Part shown: piece after piece, positions 52,823 through 63,500 of the stretch
Numbering within the stretch: the stretch's first letter is position 1
How the letters are laid out: each line of letters begins with the position of its first letter
Source of the DNA: JBFGFX01 sp965232455
Lineage (GTDB): Bacteria > Pseudomonadota > Gammaproteobacteria > Steroidobacterales > Woeseiaceae
Length of the DNA stretch: 64,000 bases
Direction of reading: 5' to 3'
Assembly (NCBI GenBank): GCA_965232455.1
Contig: OZ246981.1
Coordinates: 372,001-436,000, forward strand
Position numbers and translations under genes: made by a program
Notes under the pieces: generated by a model
What the model saw: only the letters and a program-made list of their open reading frames with translations
Databases searched by the model: none
Told to the model about the DNA's origin: nothing

Positions 52823-53857
52823 CTATGACGGTGCGGCGGCCGTGGTTTCGCGGATGACGAGTTCGGAGTCGAGCTGCTTATACACGGCGTTCGAGGATTT
52901 TTTTTCCAGCATGTCGACAAGGAGCGAAGTGGCAATCGACGCCGCCTGCTTGGTCGGTTGCCGCACGGTAGTCAATGGGGGCCACAACCGCTGCGCCATT
53001 GGGATGTCGTCGAATCCCGCAATCGACAGCTGGCCGGGAACGTCGACTCCGCGCCGGTGCGCAACCGTCAGTGCACCAGCGGCCATGTCGTCGTTGCTGG
53101 CAAAGATACACGTCGGCGGCGAGGGCAGAGACAGCAACTCTTCCGCGCACTCGATGCCGGACTCGAAGGTGTAGTCGCCCTGTTTGACGTAGGCCTCGCT
53201 CGGCCGCAATCCCGCCGTCGCGAGCGCCCGCTCGAACCCCCGCAGGCGATCGGTTGTCGAGCCATGGCTTGGGTGTCCGACGATGAACGCGATTTCCCGA
53301 TGACCCAGCGTAATGAGGTGTTCCGTCATGGCCTCGGCGGCGGCCTCGTCATTCACGGAAACGCTTGATGAATACTCGCCTCTGAACAGCTGTGAGATTC
53401 GCACGAACGGTACGCCGGTGCGCTGCAGTTCGATCACCAACGATCGTGAGTCGGACAGCGGCGGGGTGAGTATCAGGCCGTCAATCAGCGATTGTCTGGC
53501 AAGAATCTCGATATGGGCTACGACCTCGGTGCCCGACTTCACGCAGGGTTCCAACATTATGTTATACCCGTGTTCACGCGAGGCTTCGATGGCGCCGTGC
53601 TGGACGTCGGGGATGTAGTGGTTTGCGTCGGTGTCTATGTACACGAGAGCAATGAGAAAAGACTGGCTTTTTCGCAGCCGGCGGGCCGAAATATTCGGGA
53701 AGTAGTTGAGCTTCCGGGCCGCCAGCATGACGCGATCCCGGGTGTCCTCTCGAACGTTGGGCTCGCGGTTGAACACCCGGGAAACCGTCTTTTTGGATAC
53801 GCCGGCTTCACGCGCGACGTCAATGATCGTGCTCTGTGTGCTTGATTTTGCGACCAT
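52823..53857 (-). CDS. LacI family transcriptional regulator
   Basis: 344 residues. The DNA-binding domain is at 10-60 (IIDVAREAGVSKKTVSRVFN), the hinge helix contains ISARRLRKS, and the rest is the sugar-binding periplasmic-protein fold. It is divergent from the symporter/GH94/GH9 operon. The palindrome TGACAACGATGTCA and its reverse complement, a typical LacI-type operator, lie before that operon and twice before the TonB receptor, so it is expected to repress both until a cello-oligosaccharide signal appears. Weak copies near 53944 and 53984 suggest self-control. Confidence 0.93.
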   Translation of the reverse strand: MVAKSSTQSTIIDVAREAGVSKKTVSRVFNREPNVREDTRDRVMLAARKLNYFPNISARRLRKSQSFLIALVYIDTDANHYIPDVQHGAIEASREHGYNIMLEPCVKSGTEVVAHIEILARQSLIDGLILTPPLSDSRSLVIELQRTGVPFVRISQLFRGEYSSSVSVNDEAAAEAMTEHLITLGHREIAFIVGHPSHGSTTDRLRGFERALATAGLRPSEAYVKQGDYTFESGIECAEELLSLPSPPTCIFASNDDMAAGALTVAHRRGVDVPGQLSIAGFDDIPMAQRLWPPLTTVRQPTKQAASIATSLLVDMLEKKSSNAVYKQLDSELVIRETTAAAPS

Positions 53858-54058
53858 CGATTGCTCTGCCTGTGAAAGGGTTGTTGCGCCTGCGCTTCAG
53901 GCGCTCGGCGCGGCGCCCGTCCGTACAAATTGGCTGCTTGGCGTTCGTTGTCAGTATTACCATCTGCCACTCTATCGTTGAATCGACACCGATATCAAGT
54001 ACGCAAGAACATGGGAAATTCTGCACGTATCGGACGGCAGCGACGACACCGCTTTTGT

Positions 54059-54072
54059 TGACATCGTTGTCA
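54059..54072. promoter_or_regulatory. LacI-type operator before the symporter operon
   Basis: TGACATCGTTGTCA, an imperfect palindrome, 77 bases before the symporter start. The first bases lie within TTGACA (54058-54063), a likely -35 box. The same sequence in either orientation occurs at 60402 and 60432. Confidence 0.75.
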
Positions 54073-54148
54073 TTTAGTGGAAACATCTGCGACCGAGCCT
54101 GAACGGCGGGTTCGGACATTGGAATTGGGAACGCACGGTCAGGCGGCA

Positions 54149-56011
54149 ATGACAAACATTGATCTGGCAATCATCGGTCTGTATCTGACGGCAACGATCG
54201 TCATCGGGCTGGTTTTGCGGCGACGTGCGGCCAGGAGTTTGAAGAGCTACGTGCTCGGCGGCAACACCCTGCCGTGGCCGATGCTCGGTCTGTCCAACGC
54301 GTCCGGTATGTTTGATATATCGGGCACTATGTGGCTCGTGGCCCTGTGTTTCGTCTACGGCCTCAAGAGCATCTGGATTCCGTGGCTTTGGCCGGTTTTC
54401 AATCAGGTCTTTCTGATGATGTACCTGTCGGTTTGGCTCCGGCGGTCCAACGCGATGACCGGGGCGGACTGGCTGACGTCGCGATTCGGCTCCGGTCGCG
54501 GGGCGGAGCTGTCACAGCTCATCATCATCGCGTTTGCGCTTTTGAGCGTGATTGGTTTTCTGGCCTACGGCTTTGTCGGCATCGGAAAGTTCATCGAGGT
54601 TTTCATACCTTGGGAAACCGTCAGCCACCTCGTGCCGTTTGATGTGCCGGCGGCGCGAGTCCCGCAATTTTACGGGATTGTATTCACCGCCGTTGCGACC
54701 GCCTATGTGATTCTCGGGGGCATGTTCAGCGTTGTCTGGACGGACCTGATGCAATTCACGATCATGACGATTGCGGCGATCGCTATTGCTGCGATGGCGA
54801 TGATGCTGGTTAGTCCGGCCGAATTGACGGCGGCGGTCCCCGAGGGTTGGGCCACGCCGTTTTTCGGTTGGACGCTGGATCTTGACTGGGCGCCGCCGCT
54901 TACGGCCGTCAACGAAAAGATAGCGTCCGACGGATACTCCTTGTTTGGCGTGCTGATGATGATGATGCTTTTCAAGGGGGTCTTGGTCAGCGCGGCCGGG
55001 CCGGCGCCGAACTACGACATGCAGAAGATTCTGGCAACGCGCTCGCCCAGAGAAGGCGCGCTCATGAGCGGCTTCGTCTCCATCGTGCTGATGCCGGTGC
55101 GCTACCTGATGATCGCCGGTTTTGCCGTCCTAGCCATTGTCTACTACGACCGGCTCAATTTACGTACCGCGGGCGGCGTGGATTTCGAGAACGTCCTGCC
55201 GGCCGCCATCCAGGAGTTCGCGCCCGTCGGCCTGCTGGGCCTGATCGTTGCCGGCCTCCTGGCCGCGTTCATGTCCACGTTCGCCGCAACCGTGAATTCG
55301 GCGCCGGCCTATGTCGTCAACGACGTTTACAAGAAATACGTCAATCCGGATGCGGGCACGAAAACGCTCATCTACGCGAGCTACCTGGTTTCAATTGTCG
55401 TCGTGCTCATCAGCACGGCCATCGGCTTTTACGTCCCGAGCATCAACAGTCTATTGCAGTGGATCGTCTCCGGACTTTGGGGCGGGTACACGGCGGCTAA
55501 CGTTCTGAAGTGGTATTGGTGGCGATTCAACGCCTTTGGTTATTTCTGGGGCATGTTGTCGGGAATCGTCGGGGCGCTGATATTGCCGCTCGTCTCCCAG
55601 AACATTTTCCCCAACGCGCCCTCCGACATTCTGCCGCTGTATTCGTTTCCGATTCTGCTGGTGATATCGAGTGCGGTTTGTATCGGCGTGAGCCTCATGA
55701 CGGAACCCGACGACATGGAGGTGCTCAAGTCGTTCTACCGCCAGGTTCGGCCCTGGGGATTCTGGGGTCCGGTATTGGACCGGGTTGTGCAGGACGATCC
55801 GGATTTTGCGGAGAACAGGGAGTTTCGGCGTGACGCCGGAAACGTTGTGGTGGGCATCGTCGCGCAGACGGTTCTGGTTGCGTTGCCGATTTATCTGGTC
55901 ATCAAGAACCCAACGGGAGTAGCGGTCTGTATTGGACTCATTGCGTTGACCGCGGTTGTCCTTAAGAAGACATGGTATGACCAGTTACCTAAGGAGGGCC
56001 ACCGGCAATGA
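54149..56011 (+). CDS. Sodium:solute symporter of the cello-oligosaccharide locus
   Basis: 620 residues from ATG 54149; an ATG at 54077 would add 24 polar residues and lie close to the operator. About 14 membrane helices and the SSS features GLSNASGMFDISGTMW and VILGGMFSVVWTDLMQF. It is predicted to bring cellobiose or short glucans from periplasm to cytoplasm with Na+. Its stop overlaps the GH94 start (ATGA), so imported sugar and its phosphorylase are made together. Substrate inferred from operon. Confidence 0.88.
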   Translation: MTNIDLAIIGLYLTATIVIGLVLRRRAARSLKSYVLGGNTLPWPMLGLSNASGMFDISGTMWLVALCFVYGLKSIWIPWLWPVFNQVFLMMYLSVWLRRSNAMTGADWLTSRFGSGRGAELSQLIIIAFALLSVIGFLAYGFVGIGKFIEVFIPWETVSHLVPFDVPAARVPQFYGIVFTAVATAYVILGGMFSVVWTDLMQFTIMTIAAIAIAAMAMMLVSPAELTAAVPEGWATPFFGWTLDLDWAPPLTAVNEKIASDGYSLFGVLMMMMLFKGVLVSAAGPAPNYDMQKILATRSPREGALMSGFVSIVLMPVRYLMIAGFAVLAIVYYDRLNLRTAGGVDFENVLPAAIQEFAPVGLLGLIVAGLLAAFMSTFAATVNSAPAYVVNDVYKKYVNPDAGTKTLIYASYLVSIVVVLISTAIGFYVPSINSLLQWIVSGLWGGYTAANVLKWYWWRFNAFGYFWGMLSGIVGALILPLVSQNIFPNAPSDILPLYSFPILLVISSAVCIGVSLMTEPDDMEVLKSFYRQVRPWGFWGPVLDRVVQDDPDFAENREFRRDAGNVVVGIVAQTVLVALPIYLVIKNPTGVAVCIGLIALTAVVLKKTWYDQLPKEGHRQ

Positions 56012-58506
56012 ACCGAGTTGCGGCAGATCGCACGGGCGCACCGCTGTCCAAATCGCAACGGAAATTCGGAGACTTCGACGATGCGAGGCGCGAATTCGTA
56101 GTCACCGATCCGAAAACGCCGTATCCCTGGATCAACTATCTCGGTAATCGGCGGTTCTTCTCGATCGTGTCGCATCTCGGCGGCGGTTACAGTTTCTATA
56201 AAGACGCAAAGCTGAGGCGTCTAACGCGTTTTCGCGCGAACTCCGTTCCGCTCGATCAACTCGGGAAATACCTCTACATCGTCGACGACGACGATCTTTG
56301 GAGTCCGACCTGGCAGCCCGTGCGCGCGGCGCTGGACAGCTTCGAGTGCAGACACGGGCTGGGCTATTCGCGCTGGCGCTCCAGCAAAAACGACGTCGAC
56401 GCCGAGCTTCTGGCCCTCGTGCCGGTAAACGAAGACCTGGAAATACAGAAACTGACGCTGTCGAACCGCTCCGGCAAGGCCAAGCGTCTGCGCCTGTTCT
56501 CCTACGTCGAGTGGTGTCTATGGAACGCCGAGGAAGATCAGACGAACTTTCAGCGCACTCTGTCGCTGGGAGAAACGATGGTGGAGGGCCCCGTCGCCTA
56601 TCACCTGACCGGCTATCGGGAACGCAGGTCCCACTACGCGTTTCATGCGTGTAGCGGTGCCGTCATCGGTTTCGATAACGATCGCGATGCGTTCGTCGGG
56701 CCGTACAACGGTCTAGACCGACCGGCGGCGGTAAGCGTCGGCGCTTCGCTGCAGTCAAAGAGAACCGGCTGGAATCCGATTGCTTCCTTTTCCTGCGACG
56801 TCCACCTGTTGCCGGGCACAAGCAAGGAGCTGACATTTTTGACGGGGTACGCCGAGAACCCCGTCGACGGTAAATGGCGTGCCGACGGCAGCGTCGATAC
56901 CGGACTGGCCGATGCGGCGGTCGCGCGCGCTACGTCGGCGGGTTACGTCGAATCGGCGTTAGGCGAGCTGGCCGAATTCTGGTCCGAGAAACTGCTCGGC
57001 TACCAGGCGGCTACCCCGGAATCGGAGTGCGACCGGCTTCTGAATATCTGGAATCCGTACCAGTGCATGACGACGTTCAATCTCGCGCGTAGTGCATCGT
57101 ACTTCGAGTCCGGTCTCGGTCGCGGAATCGGGTTTCGAGATTCCAACCAGGACGTGCTCGGTGTCGTGCACACGACTCCGAATCGCGTTCGATCCCGCCT
57201 GCTCGACCTCGCCGCCACCCAGCACGGCGATGGGTCGGTTTTTCATCAGTATCAACCGCTCACCAAAAGCGGCAATCACGACATCGGCGGCGGTTTCAAC
57301 GACGACCCGCTTTGGCTGATATTGTCCACTGGCGCTTACGTCAAGGAAACCGGCGACGACGGCATTCTCGAGAACCCGGCGCCGTTCGATCATGGCGACG
57401 ATAATTCCGTCGTACTGTTTGATCACCTGACGGCTTCGTTGGATTTCACGCTTGCGAATCTCGGACCGCACGGTCTCCCCCTGATCGGTCGGGCAGATTG
57501 GAATGATTGCCTCAATTTCAACGCGCATTCGGACAATCCGGACGAGTCGTTTCAAACGGCGCCAATACGCTCCGAGGGCACCGCTGAATCGGTCATGATC
57601 GCCGCACTGTTCGTTTTGTGCGCGCGCGAATACGTGGCTTTGGCCCGCCACTCCGGGCGTGACGAGCACGTTGACCGATTCTCGGCAGCGATACATGCAA
57701 TCGAGCGCGCGGTTTGCCGGCATGCCTGGGACGGTGAGTGGTATTTACGGGCTTTCGACAGTGACGGAAACCCGGTCGGCAGCCGGCAGAATTCGGAGGC
57801 GAGCATATTTGTCGAACCGCAGGGCCTGTGCGCGATGGCGCGGATTGGTGAGGAAAACGCGTACCCGCTGCGCGCGCTCGACGCGGTCAAGAAACACCTG
57901 GCCTTCGAGCACGGGATATGCCTGCTTGCACCGCCCTACGCGCGGTACGACAACCGCGTTGGTGAGATCAGCACCTACCCGCCTGGCTACAAGGAAAACG
58001 GCAGCGTGTTCTGCCACAACAATCCATGGGTCATCGTTGCCGAGGCATTACACGGGCGCGGGGATAGCGCAATGGGCTACTTTCGCAGCATCGCGCCGAC
58101 CTACGTCCGCGACCAGGCGTTGAGGAGAACCGAGCCCTACGTATTCGCGCAAACGGTGGCGGGTGTCGCTGCCGACCGGCCGGGTGAGGCAAAAAACTCC
58201 TGGCTCACCGGCACAGCCGCCTGGACCTACGTTGCACTGAGCCAGTACATACTCGGCGTCCGTCCGCAATACGACGGCCTGTTGATCGATCCGTGTATTC
58301 CGTCCGCCTGGTCCGGTTTCTCTGTTACGCGGAGTTTCCGGGGCGCACGTTATGAAATTTCGGTAGAGAATCCCGAGCGCGTTTGTCATGGGGTGAAAAA
58401 CGTGGTTTTCAACGGCAGCGTGCTGGATACGGCCCTGCTGCCGATAGCCGCGGAGAATTCGGTCAACACCGTGAAGGTCGTGTTAGGGTCTGTTGACGCC
58501 AAGTGA
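56008..58506 (+). CDS. GH94 cellobiose phosphorylase
   Basis: 832 residues, about the length of Cellulomonas cellobiose phosphorylase (822). AAGGAGG precedes the ATG. Motifs are RDSNQD, and the acid catalyst Asp500 in RADWNDCLNFN. It splits cellobiose with phosphate to glucose-1-phosphate and glucose, in the cytoplasm (no signal peptide). It lies between the symporter and the GH9 gene, overlapping both by 4 bases. Cellodextrin phosphorylase is the alternative but is usually larger (~980). Confidence 0.92.
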   Translation: MNRVAADRTGAPLSKSQRKFGDFDDARREFVVTDPKTPYPWINYLGNRRFFSIVSHLGGGYSFYKDAKLRRLTRFRANSVPLDQLGKYLYIVDDDDLWSPTWQPVRAALDSFECRHGLGYSRWRSSKNDVDAELLALVPVNEDLEIQKLTLSNRSGKAKRLRLFSYVEWCLWNAEEDQTNFQRTLSLGETMVEGPVAYHLTGYRERRSHYAFHACSGAVIGFDNDRDAFVGPYNGLDRPAAVSVGASLQSKRTGWNPIASFSCDVHLLPGTSKELTFLTGYAENPVDGKWRADGSVDTGLADAAVARATSAGYVESALGELAEFWSEKLLGYQAATPESECDRLLNIWNPYQCMTTFNLARSASYFESGLGRGIGFRDSNQDVLGVVHTTPNRVRSRLLDLAATQHGDGSVFHQYQPLTKSGNHDIGGGFNDDPLWLILSTGAYVKETGDDGILENPAPFDHGDDNSVVLFDHLTASLDFTLANLGPHGLPLIGRADWNDCLNFNAHSDNPDESFQTAPIRSEGTAESVMIAALFVLCAREYVALARHSGRDEHVDRFSAAIHAIERAVCRHAWDGEWYLRAFDSDGNPVGSRQNSEASIFVEPQGLCAMARIGEENAYPLRALDAVKKHLAFEHGICLLAPPYARYDNRVGEISTYPPGYKENGSVFCHNNPWVIVAEALHGRGDSAMGYFRSIAPTYVRDQALRRTEPYVFAQTVAGVAADRPGEAKNSWLTGTAAWTYVALSQYILGVRPQYDGLLIDPCIPSAWSGFSVTRSFRGARYEISVENPERVCHGVKNVVFNGSVLDTALLPIAAENSVNTVKVVLGSVDAK

Positions 58507-60278
58507 AGAACAGCCGGTTGATTTATGCCTCGGTATTTGTCGTCAGCCTGCTGACGGCGTCTTGCCAGACGCCCGAGCAGAACGCCGCGGCGGACGGCGG
58601 CGTTATCAATATCAAAGTGAATCAGGTCGGTTTTCTCCCGGCGGAAAACAAGATCGCGGTCGTTCCTGATACCCTGTCGCCGAATTTCGAGCTGCATAGC
58701 GCGGCAACCGGCGAAGTGGTGTTCGCCGCCGAACTGCGCGGCGCAAGACGCTGGCCCTATTCTGACGAGCGTGTGCACATAGCCGACTTCAGCAGTTATC
58801 GGGAGCCCGGCCGCTTTTACGTGAGCGTTCCCGGCGAGAGCAGGTCCCCCGTGTTTTCGATCGGGCAGGGGGTTTACGACGAGCTTTCGGTACTATCGCA
58901 ACGGGCGTTTTATCTCAACAGAGTCGGGGCGGAACTCGACGAGCGGCACGCCGGAGTCTGGTCTCGCCCCGCCGGGCACAGGGACGACGAGGTCATTGTG
59001 CATGCGTCGGCGAGTTCGGGTGAGCGGCCAACCGGAACGGTGATTGCGGCGCCCGGCGGTTGGTACGACGCCGGTGACTACAACAAGTACTCGGTCAACG
59101 CGGCCTTTGCAACCTACACTCTGCTGGCGGCGTATGCTCACTGCCCCGCGTGTTTCGACGATTCGCTCAACATCCCCGAGAGCCACAACGATATGGCCGA
59201 TGTGCTCGACGAAGTGCTGTGGAACCTGAATTGGTTCAAGCGGATGCAGGACCCGAATGACGGCGGCGTTTACCACAAGCTGACCACGCTGGAGTTTGCG
59301 GGCATGGTCATGCCGCACGAGGCGACGGAGGCTCGCTACGTCGTCCAGAAAACGACCGGCGCGGCCTTGGGTTTCTCCGCGGTGTTCGCGAAAGCGAGTC
59401 GCGTTTATGCCGAGTTTCGTCCGGCGCTTGCCGCGCGGTATCTGCGCGCCGCCGAGTTCGCCTGGCGCTGGGCCGGGTTACATCCTCAGACCGGATATGT
59501 TCAACCGGACGACGTCAGGACCGGCGCGTATTCTTCTCCGCACGAGGATTTTACCGACGAATTTTTCTGGGCGGCTGTCGAGCTGTATCTTGCCACCGGC
59601 GACGTTCGCTACGTAGAGTCGTACGATCTGAACAGATTGCCGGCGGGCGGGATACCGACCTGGGACTACGTTCAGGCGCTGGCCTGGATATCGCTGGCTA
59701 CCTCAGGCGTTGGCAGCGAGGCAATACGCGAGACGGCGCGGCAAAAAATACTGTTCACTGCCCGGTACCTCGCGGATCATGCGGAATCCTCTGCGTACGC
59801 CGTATCCATGGGCGCGTTTCCGACCCGCTTCGTAAACGGACTCAACGAACGCGATTTCGCCTGGGGCAGCAACGGCAATGCGGCCTACCACGGCGTGCTG
59901 TTGCTGATTGCCCATGAGCTCAGCGGGGAGCGTGTTTACCGAAACGTTGCGTTGGCCAATCTGGATTATCTGCTCGGGCGTAATCCGCTGGGCATGTCAT
60001 TTGTTACCGGCGTGGGGCTGCGGTATCCGCGCGCTATTCACCACCGTCCCTCTGCGGCCGACGGCGTCGACGAACCCGTACCGGGTTTCCTGGTAGGCGG
60101 ACCGCATGACGGACAGCAGGACGCCGACGACTGCGACGGATCTTATCGCTCAGCGCTGCCGGCGTTGTCGTACATCGATGAGCTCTGCAGTTACGCCACC
60201 AACGAAGTTGCTATCAACTGGAATGCGCCCCTCGTGTATCTGAGCGCCTTCGCCGCCGCGTTGCCCCCGTCTTTTTGA
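58503..60278 (+). CDS. GH9 glycoside hydrolase, lipoprotein
   Basis: 591 residues, GTG start overlapping the GH94 stop. Lipobox LTASC (~21). An Ig-like CelD_N domain (~35-118) precedes the (alpha/alpha)6 catalytic domain: Asp189 and Asp192 in WYDAGDYNKY, His in IHHRPS, and acid Glu568 in NEVAINWNAP. GH9 enzymes hydrolyse beta-1,4-glucans; as a lipoprotein beside a TonB receptor, this one probably trims cello-oligosaccharides in the periplasm or at the surface (endoglucanase or exo-glucosidase type). Confidence 0.92.
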   Translation: MKNSRLIYASVFVVSLLTASCQTPEQNAAADGGVINIKVNQVGFLPAENKIAVVPDTLSPNFELHSAATGEVVFAAELRGARRWPYSDERVHIADFSSYREPGRFYVSVPGESRSPVFSIGQGVYDELSVLSQRAFYLNRVGAELDERHAGVWSRPAGHRDDEVIVHASASSGERPTGTVIAAPGGWYDAGDYNKYSVNAAFATYTLLAAYAHCPACFDDSLNIPESHNDMADVLDEVLWNLNWFKRMQDPNDGGVYHKLTTLEFAGMVMPHEATEARYVVQKTTGAALGFSAVFAKASRVYAEFRPALAARYLRAAEFAWRWAGLHPQTGYVQPDDVRTGAYSSPHEDFTDEFFWAAVELYLATGDVRYVESYDLNRLPAGGIPTWDYVQALAWISLATSGVGSEAIRETARQKILFTARYLADHAESSAYAVSMGAFPTRFVNGLNERDFAWGSNGNAAYHGVLLLIAHELSGERVYRNVALANLDYLLGRNPLGMSFVTGVGLRYPRAIHHRPSAADGVDEPVPGFLVGGPHDGQQDADDCDGSYRSALPALSYIDELCSYATNEVAINWNAPLVYLSAFAAALPPSF

Positions 60279-60400
60279 GTCCGCCAGGCGGCTTGCCGAT
60301 CGTTGACAACGATATTCAACGCTGTGCATCCAATGCTGCCAGTCAAGGCTTTGATACTTAAATAACTGAAACTTCTAAATTAATTTGATTGCAGAATCGG
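60279..60400. other. Region before the TonB receptor promoter
   Basis: Contains CGTTGA and TCAACG arms (60301-60306 and 60316-60321) embracing a degraded operator copy, TGACAACGAT (60304-60313). It could be an auxiliary LacI site. Confidence 0.35.
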
Positions 60401-60430
60401 TTGACAACGATGTCAGACATGATTTACGAT
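60401..60430 (+). promoter_or_regulatory. Sigma-70 promoter of the TonB receptor gene
   Basis: TTGACA (60401-60406), 18-base spacer, TACGAT (60425-60430). The first operator covers the -35 and the second lies over the start site, a strong repression layout. Confidence 0.65.
60402..60415. promoter_or_regulatory. LacI-type operator O1
   Basis: TGACAACGATGTCA, overlapping the -35 box of the receptor promoter. It is the reverse complement of the sites at 54059 and 60432. Confidence 0.75.
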
Positions 60431-60431
60431 A

Positions 60432-60445
60432 TGACATCGTTGTCA
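60432..60445. promoter_or_regulatory. LacI-type operator O2
   Basis: TGACATCGTTGTCA, centred just downstream of the -10 box. It is 30 bases from O1, about three helical turns, so two dimers could bind on the same face of DNA. Confidence 0.75.
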
Positions 60446-60547
60446 TTATTAGCTGAGACAACAATCTTTGTCACGCATGCCCCGCCAGATCCGTCGGGGC
60501 GCAGGCCGCAAGGCCGACGTACTAAGAGCATAGTCGGGGGGGTACAA

Positions 60548-63500
60548 ATGCTAATTCGGAATTCTGCAAATCCGCAGGAACAACATCCAAAACGGTTCAA
60601 GAAGTCGCTGCTCGCGTCCGCCGTCTCTTCTTGTCTGCTGGGCTCGACGGCGGGCATGGCTCAGACGACGGAAATTCCCGCCGAGTTGGAAGAGATTATC
60701 GTTCGCGGCGTCAGGAGTTCTCTCGAGAGGTCGGTTGACATCAAGCGCGATGCGCAGCAAATCGTCGAATCCGTCACGGCGGACGATATCGGCAAAATGC
60801 CGGACCAGAACATCGCGGAGTCCTTGCAACGGTTGACTGGTGTCCAAATCGATCGAAACGGCGGGGAGGGAACCCGGGTTCGAATTCGAGGGTTGTCGCA
60901 GAACCTTACCTTGCTCAACGGCGAGACGTTTTTTACCGGGCTCGAGTACTTTCAGCTGGGCGAAAACCGAACCGAATTCAAGGACTCTCTCGAGGGCGTG
61001 CCGGCCGAGCTGCTAGGCGGCGTCGACGTCTTCAAATCACCCACCGCGTCGATGGTGGAGGGCGGCATCGGCGGCTCCGTGAACCTGAAAACCTACGACG
61101 CGTTCGGCCTCAGGGAGCCGTTGATCGCGGGCAACGTCAAGAGCAACTACGGAACGGACGCCGAGGAAGTGCAGCCCCAGGGGGCGGTCGTTCTCGGCAA
61201 CAACTGGAACGATCGCTTCGCGGCAATACTGTCCTTCTCCATGAACGACAGAACCGTCCATGTCGACGAATCGCAGAACATCAACCGTCAGCCCTGGTCT
61301 TTCATCACGCTCGATGACGGCGGAACCCCGGACGAAGCAAGCGACGACGTCGCGTTCATCGCCCCGGGGATTCACTACGTCAGCGACGGCGAAGCGGAAC
61401 GCCAGCGCGTGGGCGGTTCCCTGAGCCTGCAATGGCGGCCGACCGAGTCCCTGGACCTCGGCCTGGACTGGTTCCATTCCGAGCTGGAGATCGACACGCG
61501 TCTTTACACCGTGAAATACGACATCAGTCTGAGCGGCGCCAGCCTGGACGAGAGTCAGCCGTTCAATATCGATCAAAACAACGTGTTGACCAGCGGCACG
61601 TTCAATCAGCCCGCCGCGGAAACCAACACCGCGCGGCAGATTGCCAACATCGACACCGACAACGTTCGCTTGACCGCCCGATTCGACAACTCGGGCCGCT
61701 GGCGTTTTGGCGGCGAACTCGCGTTTTCCGATTCCACGCTGGAAAACGACGCGGCTTTTAGCGACAGCCGATTCACCCCGTACAGCGTGACGACATGGAC
61801 CGGCAACGGCCCGACCGGATGGGAACACACGGTCAACAACGCCGTTGCCGGCGACGGCGGAAACAGGCCCTATACGTTCCAAACGGGAGATCTGCCGACC
61901 GTTACGCTGCTCGACGAGACCCCGCTGCAGGATCCGCGATTCCTGAACTTCAAATCGCACTGGGCGCTGGGTGATCGCGCCGACAACGAGTTCTATTCGG
62001 CGCGCGGCGACGCGGAATTCGATCTGGAGTTCGGCGACATCAAGACCGTCAAGTTCGGCTTTCGCTTAGCGAATTCGGAAATCGACTTCATGGAGGGGCG
62101 TTATCTCACCGATCTGAGTCAAAACGGGGCCACGCTGGCCGGTTTCGATCCGGCCAACCCGGTGCCGGACGGCAATCCGGGCGTGCCGGCAACGATTGGC
62201 TACGATCTTCGCGCCATGGTCGGCGATGCGGGTTGTGGCGCATTGTCGGGTGACCAATGCGATATCGACGGTGACGGGCTCGACGACAATCAGCTTTTCG
62301 GTCCGTACGGCTACTTTCTCGACCCCGCCATCGGCGACAAGGCGTATGACGTCACGACGTCGGACGGCACGCCGCTTTTTGAAGCGCTGTACGGCATTGC
62401 CGGCGGCGGGCGCTTCGGCGGTTCGCCGGGCGTGATGCCCTGGTCGACCTATACGAGCGATCCCAATCGGGCCGTCGCGATCAACGATTTTTTCCCGAGC
62501 GGCGGGTTCATCTCGAACGCACTGTTTGACGACGCGCGGCGCATGGGCAATCCACGGCAGTGGATCGACAGTATCGCGCCGGGGTCGCCGGTTGGGTTTT
62601 TCACGGAGCCGTTGGAGTCCTGGAACGCCGAGGAGGAAACGCTCGCGTTTTACGGACAGATCGACGTCGAAGGCCAGAGCATTCCCTACGATCTGAATCT
62701 CGGACTGCGCGTGGTCGAAACGGAAGTCACCATCACCGGCGCGGAGACGACGGCCGATGCGCGTCTGTGGGGGACGGATAGCTGGAACGGGTCGTTCCGG
62801 GATTTCAATCTCGTTACCACTGAAAACTCGTATTGGGACGTCTTGCCGAGTCTGAACTTCTCGCTCGACATGACCGACCAGCAAAAACTGCGTTTTGCGG
62901 TGGCCCGCGTCATTTCGCGGCCGAACCTCCAGCAGCTCGGCAAGGGATTCGCAAAACAGTTCGTTCGCGACGAAGACTGCGATTGTTTCGTGTTTACCGG
63001 CGGATCCGCTGGCAATCCCGAACTGGAACCGTTCCGCGCCACGCAGGCGGACGTCAGTTACGAGTGGTATTTCGGTGACGTCGGCCTGTTCGCGGTCGGG
63101 GCGTTCTTCAAGTCGGTGGAGTCGTTTACCGCGACGCAGACGACCGTCGAAGAGCATCCGGACGACAGCCTGCTGGGCTTCGGCCTGGGCGGGGTGAGCC
63201 GGCCCTTCAACGGTGCGGGCGGCAGCATCAAGGGCGTGGAAATCGCGTTCCAGAAAGCGTTCGACAACGGCTTCGGCTTTGCGACGAACTATACGTTCTC
63301 GGATTCCGAGACGGACCTGTCTTCCCTGACGCAGAACAACCTGCCGATACCCGGCGTCTCCGAGCACGCCTTCAACGTCATCGGGTTTTACGAAAGCGAA
63401 ACCGTGAGCGCTCGTATCGCCTATACCTGGCGCGACGAGTATCTCTCTCCGGACGGGACTTTCCAGGGCGTTCCCGGTCTCACGGATCAGTTCGGAGACG

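Noticed and set aside
54077..54148. Upstream ATG as the start of the cello-oligosaccharide symporter
   Set aside because: It would add 24 polar residues ahead of the first helix and begin only 5 bases after the LacI operator, within the likely promoter.
60389..60547. N-terminal extension of the large TonB receptor
   Set aside because: It would translate the promoter and both operators; the signal peptide begins properly at ATG 60548.
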